Positions 1 to 12,438 of a DNA stretch of 64,000 nt are shown here, piece after piece. The notes under the pieces are model-generated. The model did no database searches. It saw nothing but the letters and a program-made list of their open reading frames with translations, and had not been told where the DNA came from. Each line of letters opens with the position of its first letter. Position 1 is the stretch's first letter. Location: assembly GCA_025201375.1 (NCBI GenBank), contig JAIWZP010000033.1:248001-312000 (forward strand), written 5' to 3'. The translations under genes were made by a program, and so were the position numbers. Source of the stretch: Gongronella butleri (taxonomy: Eukaryota; Mucoromycota; Mucoromycetes; Mucorales; Cunninghamellaceae).

Positions 1-1906
1 AATCTACCTTTTTATACGTCCGTGCCAAAGAGAACCCACAGCATTACACGCAGCTGCTGAATGACGGCAGCGATATCAGCGACACGGCAACGCAAAAAGG
101 TAAAATTAGAAAAAAAGAGGGCGCGTGTTTTTTTTTGAGTCCTGCAGCGCGTTTTTACGCGTCCAATGGTGTTCACCAAAAGGCGAACTGACGATCCTTC
201 GCACACAGACATCTTTGACCGCATCATGCGCCAATTGACGCGCGCCAAGCTTGTGAAAAAGTCGGGTCGCGGCAAGGACGCCACCTACGACATCACCAGT
301 AAAGAGAGCAGCGGCTTTTTACATGCGCACTCCAGCTCAATTTGCTCATCTGTGTCTTTTTGTAGACTATGGCAGCATCATGGACAGGCTTTACATCAAG
401 GTTGTTACCATGCAGCGATTTATGAATCCAAATGCACCATGTCTCTCCATTTACGACACGGTAAGACAAGGAATCGAGACGCGTTGAAATGGATAACCGT
501 CAGCTTGTTCATCCCCCTTTCCTTTATCAAGCTTGTGCTGCTGTCCAATGCCGCCGAATTTCAAAATCATCCCGTCACCAGCCAACAAAAGGCCAATTTA
601 AAGAATCTATGCAAGCACCAGGACCTCGCACACCCGCTCATCCATGAGCGCGTCACAACGGTCGCAGATAAGATCAATATTGTCATCCAGGTAGGCGTAA
701 AACGTGCAAGTGTGAAGAGGATGCGACTTTTTTTTTCTTTTTTTTCGATTCAGTGCGTTCTCAGCGGCATCAGCCTCTACACCAAATCCAGCGGCAGCGC
801 TCTGGTGACCGAGAGCCACGTGATCATGAAGACGGCGCGACGCGTCGCCAAGTGTAAGTCGTGGCAGCCATCAAAAAGGCAAAAACGTGCTTTTTCTCAT
901 TTTTTTTATTGAATGTGGACAATCAAAAGGTCTAGTGGAAGTGGCGCGTGAGATGGGCCAAGGTCGCAGGCTGTACCACGCCATATCGCTGCACCAATGT
1001 TTGGTGGCACGCTCTTGGAACACAGGCGCGTTTGTGTTTCGTCAGCTGCAGGATGTCGGCCCAAAGTACGCCAGGTCGCTGTACGACCAGGGCATCCAAT
1101 CCCTCACCGACCTGCGCACGTCCGACCCAAGCCGTATTGAAATGGTAAAATTGCAAAAAACAGATGCATGGCCGTGTCACATTTCGTTTTTTCGTGTTTG
1201 TCACGTTTTCCGCCTTCCCGCTCTCCTGTTATCAGCTTTTGCATCGCAGCACGCCCTTTGGCACAAAGGTAAGACCCTGAGCGCATGTAGTGGGAAGCTA
1301 GAGCCACGAATCGCCTGACACACGTCGCGTTTTGCCCTCTTTTTTTTCTTCTCTCTTTTTTTTTTTTTTGGCCCAATTGGCCCGTGGTAGATCCTCACGC
1401 AGGTGAATGCCATGCCACACTATGTCGTGGAGATTGAAAAGGCCTACAATGCACTGGCGTCAGAGATGATGCTGACGGCACACGTGACACTTGCGCAACC
1501 TCTACGTAACACGCCCACAAACGCGCTTGCCAAAGGATTTTACACGTGCATTTGGCTCGAGACCGACCAAGATCACGACATTATCGCGTTTGACCGCAAA
1601 AAGTAAGCATCACAAATCTGGGAGAGTTGCAGAGCCCTCCATGACGCGCGCATTGACACGTTCTTTTTGCATTTAACGCTGCCAAAAAGGACAAATCTCA
1701 TGACGGACGCCGAGCTGCACATCACTTATGAATGCGACGTGATTGATCCCACCGTGCAATTGATTCTGCATGTGCAAAACGAGGACTTTGGTAAGGAGAC
1801 GCCGCAGATGAAACTAAAAATCAGGAGATTTTGACCTCGTTTCCATGTTTTTGTTGCAGTGGGTCTTGATATCATGCAGCGCATCAATATCACGACGATT
1901 GACTAG
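1..1906 (+). CDS. HFM1: Meiotic DNA helicase HFM1/MER3, C-terminal part (5' truncated by window)
   Basis: The visible exons encode the winged-helix and Sec63-type C-terminal half of a Ski2-like helicase. Readable blocks are FLYVRAKENPQHY (from base 2), IMRQLTRAKLVKKSGRG, GSIMDRLYIKVVTMQRFM (about 366-420), LLSNAAEF, SALVTESHVIMKTARRV, ARSWNTGAFVFRQLQDVG and a helix-hairpin-helix stretch near 1050-1140. This order is that of HFM1/Mer3, the crossover-promoting meiotic helicase acting on recombination intermediates; Brr2 and Slh1 share the fold but have tandem cassettes. The ATPase motifs lie upstream of the window. At least seven introns interrupt the segment, several with T-runs before the acceptor. 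The last exon ends IMQRINITTID then TAG at 1904-1906. The tail is short compared with animal HFM1. The family call is firm; individual boundaries are less certain. Confidence 0.85.
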
Positions 1907-2261
1907 GACAGATCGAACAACAATGTATCATAGCAAGTCTCATCATTGAGCCATTAAGCCATTGAGCAGTAAAAAAATAAAAGAGAGGCCATTGACGCGT
2001 ATAAAAAAAGAAAAAAAAATAGAGGCACACGGAATAAATTGTTTAATGACTGAGTATGCAAGATTAAAAGGCTAAAAGTACGTGCTAGGGTTTACAAGTA
2101 GAGATCAACTAAATAGACAAAAAAAGGCAGAAAAGGAGCAAAGAGTGGGGGGGGGAGGGAGGAAAAGGGACAAAACTAAGAGATGGAGGCAAACAACAGG
2201 GGAATACAGGGGAGAGGAATGGCTTTTTTTTTCTTTGTGAGGGCGAGGAGATGGCTCTTCA

Positions 2262-3785
2262 TCAGTGTGCCAGATAATAGGCGGCACGATAGAGGATGTA
2301 GACCAGGGGGACATACGGGAGCATGTAGATCCACAAGCCGAAAAACTCCCTAAAGGGCGAGTGCAGGGCAATTGGCATGCGAATGGTGTGTGCACCCTCC
2401 ATGGCGCCCATGAGCGGCGAGCCGTCATTGATCCAGGCATGGTCGTCGCTGTCGTCGCCGTGGTCAAACGATGTGAAGCGGCCCTCGTCGTAGAATTGCT
2501 CCATGCGCTTGTCCTTTTCGACCCAGCGGTCCAGCAGCCACTTTGAGAACATGTCTGCGTCCTGCAGCGGCAGCTCGGACCGGTGGTATCGTCGCAAATG
2601 CACGTGGATATCCTTGGGCCCTTTGCCAGTGAAGATTTGCTTCAGCCGCAGCGTGTCCTCGGGTATTTGGCCGGGCAAAATCCCAGGGTAGCCAAGCGTC
2701 AAATCGTAAACCCACTCCACACTGTCGCCAAGCGTCTCGACGCACAATTTCAGACCCGTCGCGCGTGGAAGAAGCGTAAAAAGCGTGTCGTCCTTTTTTT
2801 AAAGAAAAAAAAAGAAAAAAAATGAGCATTGTCTCCCCACATTTTTGTGCCGCCAAGAATTTCTCGTATCATACCATGTTGTTCTTGGCGGCAAATGCCT
2901 TGGAGCGCTCGCGTGCATCGTCGCAAATGACTAGAAAAAGTTAAAAAAAAAAAGGCATTGTGAGACACACGACGCGTCACGCGACCCGAGGATGGGCTTC
3001 TTTTTCTCCCTTTTTTATCTTTACCTGTTCCCTCGGGAAAGAGGAGCAACCACATTGGCTTGTTGCCATGCAGCGAGCGCTTGAGATTCTTGATGACCGT
3101 GTTTTTGTCATTGACGAGCTTGCGCTTCATAAAGATAAAGTCCATGAGATACATGCCAAAGCCAAAGAATGGCAAGAACTTGAGGCTGTTTTTCAGCATG
3201 ATCTTCAATTGGCCGTGCGCCTGCGCAAGATATGCAATGAACCACACAAAAATCCAATCCGCGTAAATCTATATGCCAAAAAATAAAATAAAAAAAGTTT
3301 GAGTTTGCGTGGAAGAGGTGGTGCGTGCGATTGGCGCGTGACGGGAGTGCACAGGCGCCGGCCATGGGCGGGGGCGGCGCAAAGATATGCGGATGGCGGG
3401 TAAACCCTGATTTTCCTTCCCCATTTTAACTTTTTCTTTTTTTTACCTGATGATTGGCAATGACAATGGTGCGGTCGGGAAAGTCAAACGAAAGAGGCTT
3501 GGAATGATAGGCATCGGCCTTGTCGTTGGTGGACATGATGCTGGAGGGTGGGCACGACTCGTCAAAATAGAGAATCAGATTGCTCGGCGCAAGCAATTGC
3601 ACGAGACCAAACAGACTCTGCGCCCAGTAGCCAAGGATCAGTGTCTGGTGCTCCTGGTGCTTGTTGCGCGAAAAGGGACGCACACATACAAGCAGCGCGA
3701 CCGACGCAAAGCACACAATGGCCGCCTGCACCATTAAAGCCAAGAAAATCACAGTGCAGCTCGTCACTTCTCGAACGGTCCACAT
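2262..3785 (-). CDS. LPLAT-family acyltransferase (lysocardiolipin acyltransferase/Cst26-like)
   Basis: Four exons (3785-3447, 3268-3025, 2930-2875, 2792-2262) join in frame to about 389 residues. An N-terminal membrane segment follows MWTVREVTSC. The acyltransferase signature NHxxxxD appears as ANHQIYADW, split by intron 1, and the substrate-binding FPEGT lies at the end of exon 2. The sequence between them (LKNSLKFLPFFGFGMYLMDF) is typical of the LCLAT1/AGPAT-5/Cst26 branch, which reacylates lysophospholipids in ER or mitochondria-associated membranes. The C-terminus has the acidic DHGDDSDDHAW stretch and a final hydrophobic segment (FFGLWIYMLPYVPLVYILY). The start at 3785 is the first Met before the membrane helix. 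It is divergent to TMA16 and convergent with HFM1. The exact acyl acceptor cannot be told from sequence. Confidence 0.85.
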
Positions 3786-4366
3786 GAAACAGGCAATAAG
3801 GGGATGGTGGTGAAAAAAAAAGGAAAGAACAAAGAAGAAGGGAAAAAAACGCAAAAGGAAGGACGAGAGATTGAGTTTTGCTGCGTCGCACAGAGCAAAA
3901 AAACAGCCATTACCAAGATGAATTGGTAAATCTTGCCCTTCCAAACGCCCTCTTGTCACGCGACGTCCATCTGTACCCTTGCCCTGGGCATAGCCTTGCC
4001 AATTCGCTCTTCATCGCGGAAAAAAAACAAAAAAGATGGGCAAAAAGCATGTCAACGGCCCCACAAGGGCCATTGGTGGCGCCAACACTTATGGTGCGCT
4101 TTTTTTTTTTTTCACTCTTTTTTGATTTTACGGGTGCCATGGCCCGAGCATTGCCGCAGATCGTTCGTCGATGCTCATTGGCGGGGGGGTGCTTTGGACT
4201 TTTTGTCGCAGCAGGCCCGAAGTCGGGCTATCAATGCGATGATCGGCAATTGAATTAGGCATCGGCAATTGAATCATTTTCACTCATACACAGCCACCGG
4301 CTATGCATTTTAACTTTTTTTTTTTTTTTCTCATTTTCTCGTTTTAAACGCCTTGACCACTACGCC
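3786..4366. other. Divergent promoter region between the acyltransferase and TMA16
   Basis: No convincing coding exon is seen. The interval holds several T-runs and a T-rich stretch just before the TMA16 start, typical of leaders in this window. Confidence 0.5.
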
Positions 4367-5259
4367 ATGGTAAGAGTGGCGCGATCGAGCGATCGAGCGA
4401 GGCAGCTGGACGTTTAGCACCGCTTACCTTTTATTTTTCTATCGACTTTTTTCATGTGTTTAGCCCAACAATAAGCGCCATACCCTCAAAACTATCAAAA
4501 AGCGCGAGAACCTGCACCCATATTCACGCAAGGCCAAGCAGCTCGAGCGGATCGTGATGCGCAAGGACAAGATCACGTCCAAAGACAGCCAGCAGAGCAA
4601 AAAGGCCAATATCGGTAAGGCAATGGACGCGCCGAAATGGCTAAAGCTCACATTTTCGATCAAATCTAGCCGCCCGCTGGCTGTGGTTCCGCTACGCCCT
4701 TGACGAGGACCAGGAGGAGACGACGATAGACGGCATGCACGAGCTGATTCAGGCGTAAGACTTTTTCATTGGCACACAATCGCGTTTTAATGCTTTTTCT
4801 GTCTATTTTTTTTTTAGGTACATTGAGCGCAACAGCGAGGAAATGGAGCAATTGCAAGCGCAGCGCAAGATCACCAAGCGCCCAAAGTCACAACGCGAGC
4901 ATCTGATTGAGGCCACCATGACGAGCGACAAGGACGAGTATCGATCGGGCATGGGTAAGAGAGAAAAAGAGAGAGAGAAAAGACAGGGTGCACACCCAAT
5001 TGGTCCCCCAACCAGGTGCTGATGGTGTTTTTCGCTTCATTTTTTTAATGTAGACCTGCCTGATCTCACGAGCAGAAAAATGGTGCAGCTGATTCGTGAG
5101 TGGGATGGCGACATCAACGGGATGTCGCGCATCCGCACCATCCGCCTGAGGCAACCCGTCGAAAAGACGACCCAACAGCAGCAGCCGCGTCAGACCAAGG
5201 CGTCGGCCATGGCCATCGATAACGACCATGCCGACACGGACATGATGGATACCAAATAA
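4367..5259 (+). CDS. TMA16: Translation machinery-associated protein 16 (TMA16)
   Basis: The first coding exon is only the ATG (4367-4369), directly followed by gtaaga. The second begins at 4464 and reads PNNKRHTLKTIKKRENLHPY then SRKAKQLERIVMRKDK, the conserved N-terminus of TMA16. Later exons carry RWLWFRYALDEDQEET, ELIQAYIERNSEEMEQLQ, KRPKSQREHL and DLPDLTSRKMVQLIREWDGD. The protein ends in a Gln-rich and acidic tail with TAA at 5257-5259. TMA16 is a nuclear factor associated with pre-60S ribosomal particles; expected length is about 170-200 residues and this model fits. Four introns are evident. Single-codon first exons recur in this window. Identification rests on near-continuous family similarity. 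Confidence 0.88.
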
Positions 5260-6210
5260 ACCCCTTTGCAAGCATTTTTTCATGATTACATCCAACACAA
5301 CGGGCTCTCAATGCCCCTATTTTTTTCTCATCAAGAAGGATCAAGAGAGATGCAGGCGCAAAAAAAAGCAACCCATGGCCTTGGCAAAGAGAGGATAAAG
5401 TAGAAAAAAGGCAAAATGAGGGCAAAACGTGCGCTGATCGCGCAGCGGCGGAAAAAAAAATAGGGGAAAAAAGGGGGCGTACAAGATGATCAGATGCATG
5501 GAGGATGGCCTGATTGCCGTGCGGGGCATGGTACGAGGGTGGATCAGGGCGTGTGCTCCGCATTGGACCCGCCCCCTTGTCGTCGTTTCCGAGCCCAAAC
5601 CCAGCGAAATTGCTCCATTTTGATGGAAAAGATGGCCTCTTTTTTTTTTTTTTATCTCTTGCCAGGGGCGCCCGCATTACACAAGAGAATGTTAATTGTC
5701 CTTCAAATTTTTTTTTGCCTCAGCAGTAACACAAGTGTGATGATGCTCCAAATTGCTTGAAGCATTCACGAAGCGGGGGGTGTGAGGATGACAAAAAATA
5801 AATCGAGGAAAAAAAAAGATTAAGCTGCAAGCGCAGATCTCGATGCTCAAACAGGCAGCGAGCCAGGCTTGCATTTGTCCGATCAGAGAAGGGATGTGCA
5901 GCCAGGGGGTAAAAAAAAAAAAGACACGTAAGAGCATGAGTGTGGGCCAATTGGATCGACAAGGCAGCGTGGCAACCGTGTTTCAGAATGCTCTGTGTTG
6001 TGTATATGTGTGTGTGTGTGTGCCCCTGCCACACCCCCTTTTTTTTAGAGCTGAATAATAAGAACAAAAAAAAAAAAAAAGAAGGTCGTGCAACCACACG
6101 GCTGACCGCATTGCACAATGAAGGCCGGCATTACCCAAATGAGCATCCGCGTCAAAAAAAAAAAAGGTTCCGTAAGTGACACATCCCCATCCGATGCGCC
6201 CTGCCATGGC
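5260..6210. other. Intergenic region, no confident gene
   Basis: Poly-A/T rich with a (TG)n run at about 6007-6022. On the minus strand, patches at about 5500-5640 and 5840-5920 read as plausible short peptides (for example NFAGFGLGNDDKGAG), but they could not be joined by credible splice sites. A small multi-exon minus-strand gene is possible but unproven. Confidence 0.4.
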
Positions 6211-6218
6211 TATAAAAG
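6211..6218 (+). promoter_or_regulatory. TATA box of the 6329-7009 gene
   Basis: TATAAAAG lies about 118 bp upstream of the ATG and is followed by a C/T-rich leader (6245-6320), a common fungal core-promoter layout. Confidence 0.5.
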
Positions 6219-6328
6219 CACGGCTGCCATGTGCGCTCTCGGATGGCCCATCTCTTTTCTCTTTTTTTCTTTTTCTTGGTCCCCAACTTGTCCACTTTTC
6301 ATTTTCTTTCTTTCTTGTCAATTCAAAC

Positions 6329-7009
6329 ATGAGTGTCGTGCCTCTTACCGCCGCCAACTTGAAGCATGTCGCGGTGGACACGTCGATGGAATCGCGCGTC
6401 GAGCAATTTTACCAGCAAATCCCGCCCAACATGCTCCAGCGCAGCGCGTCACACGGGCTGCCCGAAAAAAAGAGCCCATTGCCGTCTCCGGCACGTCGCC
6501 GGCGGCCGCAATCGACATCGCGTCGACGCGCATCGGCATTTTCGCAGCAACAGTCGGACGACGCGTCGCGCAGCAGCGTGATTCTCGCGCCACGCGTGCT
6601 GCCTTTTCCTTACCACAATGACTCGCACTTTTTGCCCATTGTCGAAAAGCACAGGCACATCCACCGCGCAAAATCCATCGCGTCGCTCGCATCGTCGTCC
6701 ATTGACTCGGTCAAATGCGCCTCTTCGGCATTGTCCCCGCCCCCATCGCCCGCACCATCCATCAAACGACGCAAGTTGACATCTCGCACACAATCCAATC
6801 TCACAACCGCGTCGACATCACAGGCAACACAGCCAAAAATGGCGACTTCACCACCCCCAGCAAAACAAGTGCCCTTAGCACCGCCATTGACCCCCGCGCC
6901 CACCTCGGTGCGCCGCATACAGCCCAAAACAAGGCCACAAAAGTGGTTGCAAAAGATTTGGAACATGTTCTCCCGACGGTCTCTCAATTTCCCCTTTGCA
7001 ACCGCGTAA
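6329..7009 (+). CDS. Uncharacterised basic Ser/Pro-rich protein, 226 aa, single exon
   Basis: An uninterrupted frame runs from ATG at 6329, the first Met after a pyrimidine-rich leader with an upstream TATA box, to TAA at 7007-7009. I recognise no domain. The N-terminus (MSVVPLTAANLKHVAVDTSM) and a block around VLPFPYHNDSHFLPIVEKH look folded or at least conserved-like. The rest is Ser/Pro/Arg-rich and probably disordered, with basic patches ARRRRPQSTSRRRAS and SIKRRKLTSR that resemble nuclear localisation signals. The C-terminus is aromatic and basic (KWLQKIWNMFSRRSLNF) and could form an amphipathic helix. A nuclear regulatory or adaptor role is possible but is inference only. Lack of introns is unusual here. 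Confidence 0.65.
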   Translation: MSVVPLTAANLKHVAVDTSMESRVEQFYQQIPPNMLQRSASHGLPEKKSPLPSPARRRRPQSTSRRRASAFSQQQSDDASRSSVILAPRVLPFPYHNDSHFLPIVEKHRHIHRAKSIASLASSSIDSVKCASSALSPPPSPAPSIKRRKLTSRTQSNLTTASTSQATQPKMATSPPPAKQVPLAPPLTPAPTSVRRIQPKTRPQKWLQKIWNMFSRRSLNFPFATA

Positions 7010-7359
7010 AAAGCGCGTCTTTTTCATCCAATTGCATGCCCCCTCTTTCTTTTGATTAGTTTACCACCCAGCCCCTTCATTATTCATAACCATATCCCTT
7101 TATTTTATGTCGTTTTATGCTCAATCGTAATAAAGAAATCGGCCGCTTGGCCATCACACGCAATTAAAGCCTTCAAGTGCGCTCAAAAGGGGGGGGGCAA
7201 AAAAGGCCCGGATTTTCATCAGAGACGGAGATTCGGCGGATGACGTACTCCGCCAACGAGAAACAGAACAAAGGAGCGTACGCGTCCCCTTTTGCTTTCT
7301 TTCTTCTCTTTTTTTTTCTTTTTTTTTCTTGATCCTTTCATTTTTATAAAACATCAAAC

Positions 7360-9228
<1,869 letters not shown>

Positions 9229-9529
9229 ACGCGTCGCGCCAACTTCATACATTGCTTGCGCCACGCCTTTCTTCCTCTCACGTCCCCCCTCACCCTCGCT
9301 TTTTTTTTTTTCTTTATTTCATCCTTTTTTTTCGTTTTATTTCCCATTTTCCAAGAAATAAATCACATTTCACACAAAAAAGCACATCTCTCCCCCCCCC
9401 CCACTGCACTTGACCAGAAACAGCAATGGCCATGCCGATCACCGATCGGCAAAAAAGCGCAATGTGGCGTGCATGTGGCCACGATCGAGCAGACCGTGCC
9501 CATGTGACCTCACTTTAACCTTGTTTCTC
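9229..9529. other. 3' flank of RPT1, no gene seen
   Basis: T-rich and C-rich downstream sequence with an AATAAA at about 9356, a plausible RPT1 polyadenylation signal. Confidence 0.4.
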
Positions 9530-10167
9530 TTCCCCTCCCGGCCCTGAATTCCCATAATAATCATTGGTGTACATCGAAGCTGTGAAAGAGAGCAAAACCT
9601 GGACGCGCTTGCATGAATCGACGCGCGCGAGCCTCGCTTTTCTAGGGGTTTTTATGATTTTTTTTTTTTTTTTGCTCGTTTTCAGCCAACAGACGCATTT
9701 TGAATCCAGTAATCTCATGCATATCCATGTAGCGCGTCGCCGTGGACAAAATGATATTTCGTGCTTCAGGATCTCTTGCTGGTGAGCAAATTGGGCTGAA
9801 TCGCTTTTTGTCAGCACCGACAGCCACTCACCTTTTGCCTCATTGAAAGCATAAAGAGCAGGAGCGTCTCGTGGATACAAAAAGAAAGCACCATGCCCAG
9901 ATACTTGTCTAAGCATGTAGAATTAATATAGAAAAATGGATCTCGATGACAAAAATCGAACACTGTTGCAAAGGGCGCTCGTGATATCGACGTGAAAGAA
10001 CTTGGACCCATAGAAGCATTGCCTTTGCCTACTTTGCGCTCCGAATTTGAGATCATTTGATCGAGCCGTTCATATGAGTTTGAGGAGGAAAGAGGAAAAA
10101 TCGCTAATTGAATCAAATCTTCCTCGAGTGCAGGCATCGTGCCTTCAACTTTGCATAGTGTATTCAA
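9530..10167 (-). pseudogene. Unidentified coding-like fragments, minus strand
   Basis: On the minus strand two frames look protein-like and connect through a plausible intron. A segment near 9905-9830 reads GHGAFFLYPRDAPALYAFNE and is followed by gtgagt. After a cag acceptor comes ARDPEARNIILSTATRYMDM (from about 9779). Upstream, 10140-9960 reads ALEEDLIQLAIFPLSSSNSY and further. I do not recognise the family. Frames shift between blocks without strong splice sites, there is no convincing start or end, and a decayed dispersed repeat lies next door. This could be a gene relic, a fast-evolving gene, or part of a larger minus-strand gene extending to about 11.4 kb. Confidence 0.3.
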
Positions 10168-10454
10168 TGCCTATGAGCTACAGCTGGCGCAACACACACA
10201 GAGGTTGAACCATTGTAACGCCAGCAATCTTGAATTTAAGCATATTCGCATTTGGATTGTCTTGTTTCATATCTAAACTCTTGAGCAAATGCATTTTGCT
10301 ACATTTATAACACATGATGCGGGTTTCTGTTCGTCTAATGCTGCGGAAAAAAATGAGTATCGATTATTTTTTAATCGAGAAAACGGCGAAAAATACCTTT
10401 TCATTTGAATCGCTTGTTGTCGAAAATAGAGCCTGCGGACACAATGAGTTCTTT

Positions 10455-10720
10455 GACGTTCTATTTCAAGCCCTCTCTTTCAAACAAGCCGGCCCCGGGA
10501 GATCTGCGGCCGCTGGATGGCGCGCAGCAACGATTTTGAAAAATCGCCAATTTTCCAAGGGGTGCAGTGCAGGATTTGAAAAATGTAAAATTTCGGTCCT
10601 CAGATCGCCACGCAATTCTCACACATGGTAAACAGTTACTAGTAACGGACGGAAATCTAACAAAAACCGGGGGTTCATCGGCTGGCTCGATGGAAAGATG
10701 CAATTTTGGCCTTTTTTTTT
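10455..10720 (-). repeat. Dispersed repeat family, copy D (partial, inverted)
   Basis: Read on the minus strand this segment contains, in order, the CCCCGGTTTTT motif, GTTTACCATGTG, GCACCCCTTGGAAAATTGGC and a GCGGCCGCAG block. The same order and spacing occur at about 26.9-27.1, 43.0-43.2 and 59.2-59.4 kb. Only the 3' half of the element is recognisable here. Confidence 0.75.
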
Positions 10721-11005
10721 TTTAGCCTCAAGGCAAAGTCGATGGATATTGGCCACAGAGCCACAAAACTCGCTCCATCAGAATGAGAATGGCTCGCTGC
10801 GTACGTGGCCATCGGTGATCAATGAAAAAAGTGATTTTATGGGCACATTTGACACGCATTTATAATTATAGGCAATTTTCGACGCGTGAGAACCCGTGTC
10901 AAATGTCGAGCAACACGCGCCAGTTCATCATCATCGATGCCCCTGGATACGCTCTCGCTGGTGGACGCGTCAGCGCGACTCTACAAGCGCGTGTTCCCGT
11001 GCAAT

Positions 11006-11420
11006 CTACGCGTAAATATTTACGTAAAATTCGGCACTACTCGCCACTGAGCCGATAGACCATGCTCTTTTTTTGGTTTGTCGATGGTTTCGGCACGCGG
11101 ATGTTCTTCTGTGTGAGTTTCGTGCGATTCCGCGGACCTGAGTTTTCCATTTTTCTTTGGGAGCTCGTGGAGGGCTAACTTTTGATTTGCTTGTGACGCG
11201 TCCCAAGACCTTTGTTGTGGCGACAAATCAAGTCTAGATTGCGTTTTTGGATGACTGCATCATATCGCAGTGCGTTTTGAAGTCTCGCAGTGTCTGGCTG
11301 GCAAAGTTGCAAGTTGATTTGCCCTGAAAATGACCTTTTGCTGAATATCTCATCACGAACCCATCGAAATGATCCTAAATTTGAACCAGATGATGAATGG
11401 AAGTAAAGTACAGTATCCAT
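11006..11420 (-). pseudogene. Unidentified coding-like stretch, minus strand
   Basis: The minus strand reads SSSGSNLGSFRWVRDEIF and NLQLCQPDTARLQNALRYDA in one frame, then in a shifted frame KLALHELPKKNGKLRSAESH down to about 11020. Composition is protein-like rather than repeat-like. There is no clear start, splice site or recognised domain, and a frame change occurs near 11200. It may be a decayed gene or part of the same locus as the 9.5-10.2 kb fragments. Confidence 0.25.
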
Positions 11421-11862
11421 TTCCAGCGGTAATCAGATGGTGCCGTTTCGCGGCAGCCATACTGATGATTGAAAAACAAGATAAAAAACGCGCCTTTGAC
11501 GTGCTTGGCCCACCACATCGCCATGCGTCAGGGCTCAAATGAAAGCTGGAAACGATCTCAACATTCTCCATTCAAAAAGTAAATGGATGAGCTACTACCC
11601 GTTTAATTGATGCAATTTAAACACGATTTATGTCAATGACATGCCTTTTATGCGCGCACATGACGCCTCAATGGGCTTGAAAGGCCACCAAAAGAGTTAA
11701 AATTAGACGATTCCAGCGCTGCGGCCGGGCGTGTACTAATTGGGACATGTCGCGCTCGCCCAATTCTCGCTCTCAAGAAAAAAAATTAGAAACGCGCCAC
11801 GCGCGCCTCGTTTTTCTTGCGTCTTTCTTTTCCCTGTCTCCCCCTCACTTTCCACCACCGTT
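11421..11862. other. Upstream region of POLD2, no gene seen
   Basis: The proximal 60 bp before the POLD2 ATG is strongly pyrimidine-rich. No other coding sequence could be supported. Confidence 0.4.
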
Positions 11863-12358
11863 ATGACTAGGTAAACAAGCAACTTGACCGAGAAAAAAAA
11901 AAAGGGTAAAATGCTGATTTGCTGGCTTTTTGCTCGTTTTACAGTGACGAATTCTGTACAGCCTTAAAAAAGGACCGATCGTATCCCGAGCTGGATCGTG
12001 CGTCGATCGACTACGACAGTCTGAGCGCGCTGAATGACAAGTTTGAGATCAAGGACAAGACGTACGAGAAGCAATACGCGAGCATATACTTTATCCGTCT
12101 GCTGCATTTGAGGCCGATTGTTTTGGAACGCGCACAGCAGCGCTGGGAGAGCCAGCCAGGTAAAAATAGAAAAAAACGACATGATTACAAGGAGGAAATG
12201 CGAGGTGCTCAACACCACTCTTATAGAAAATCCGCAATATGTGCCCAAATGTTTGGATGTCCAAGCAAACGAGCTCTGCTACATCATTGGCACCGTGTAC
12301 ATGGACATGCCATTAAAGCCAAACGTGCTAAAGGATCTCAGCGACGAGGTAAAAATGG

Positions 12359-12438
<80 letters not shown>

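Noticed and set aside
5692..6118. Minus-strand frames with a membrane-helix-like segment (LHIPSLIGQMQAWLAACLS)
   Set aside because: No start, no credible splice sites and heavy poly-T translation; could not be assembled into a gene.
11149..11420. Link between the 11.0-11.4 kb and 9.5-10.2 kb fragments as one gene
   Set aside because: Frames and splice sites did not connect convincingly, and a repeat copy intervenes, so they are listed separately.
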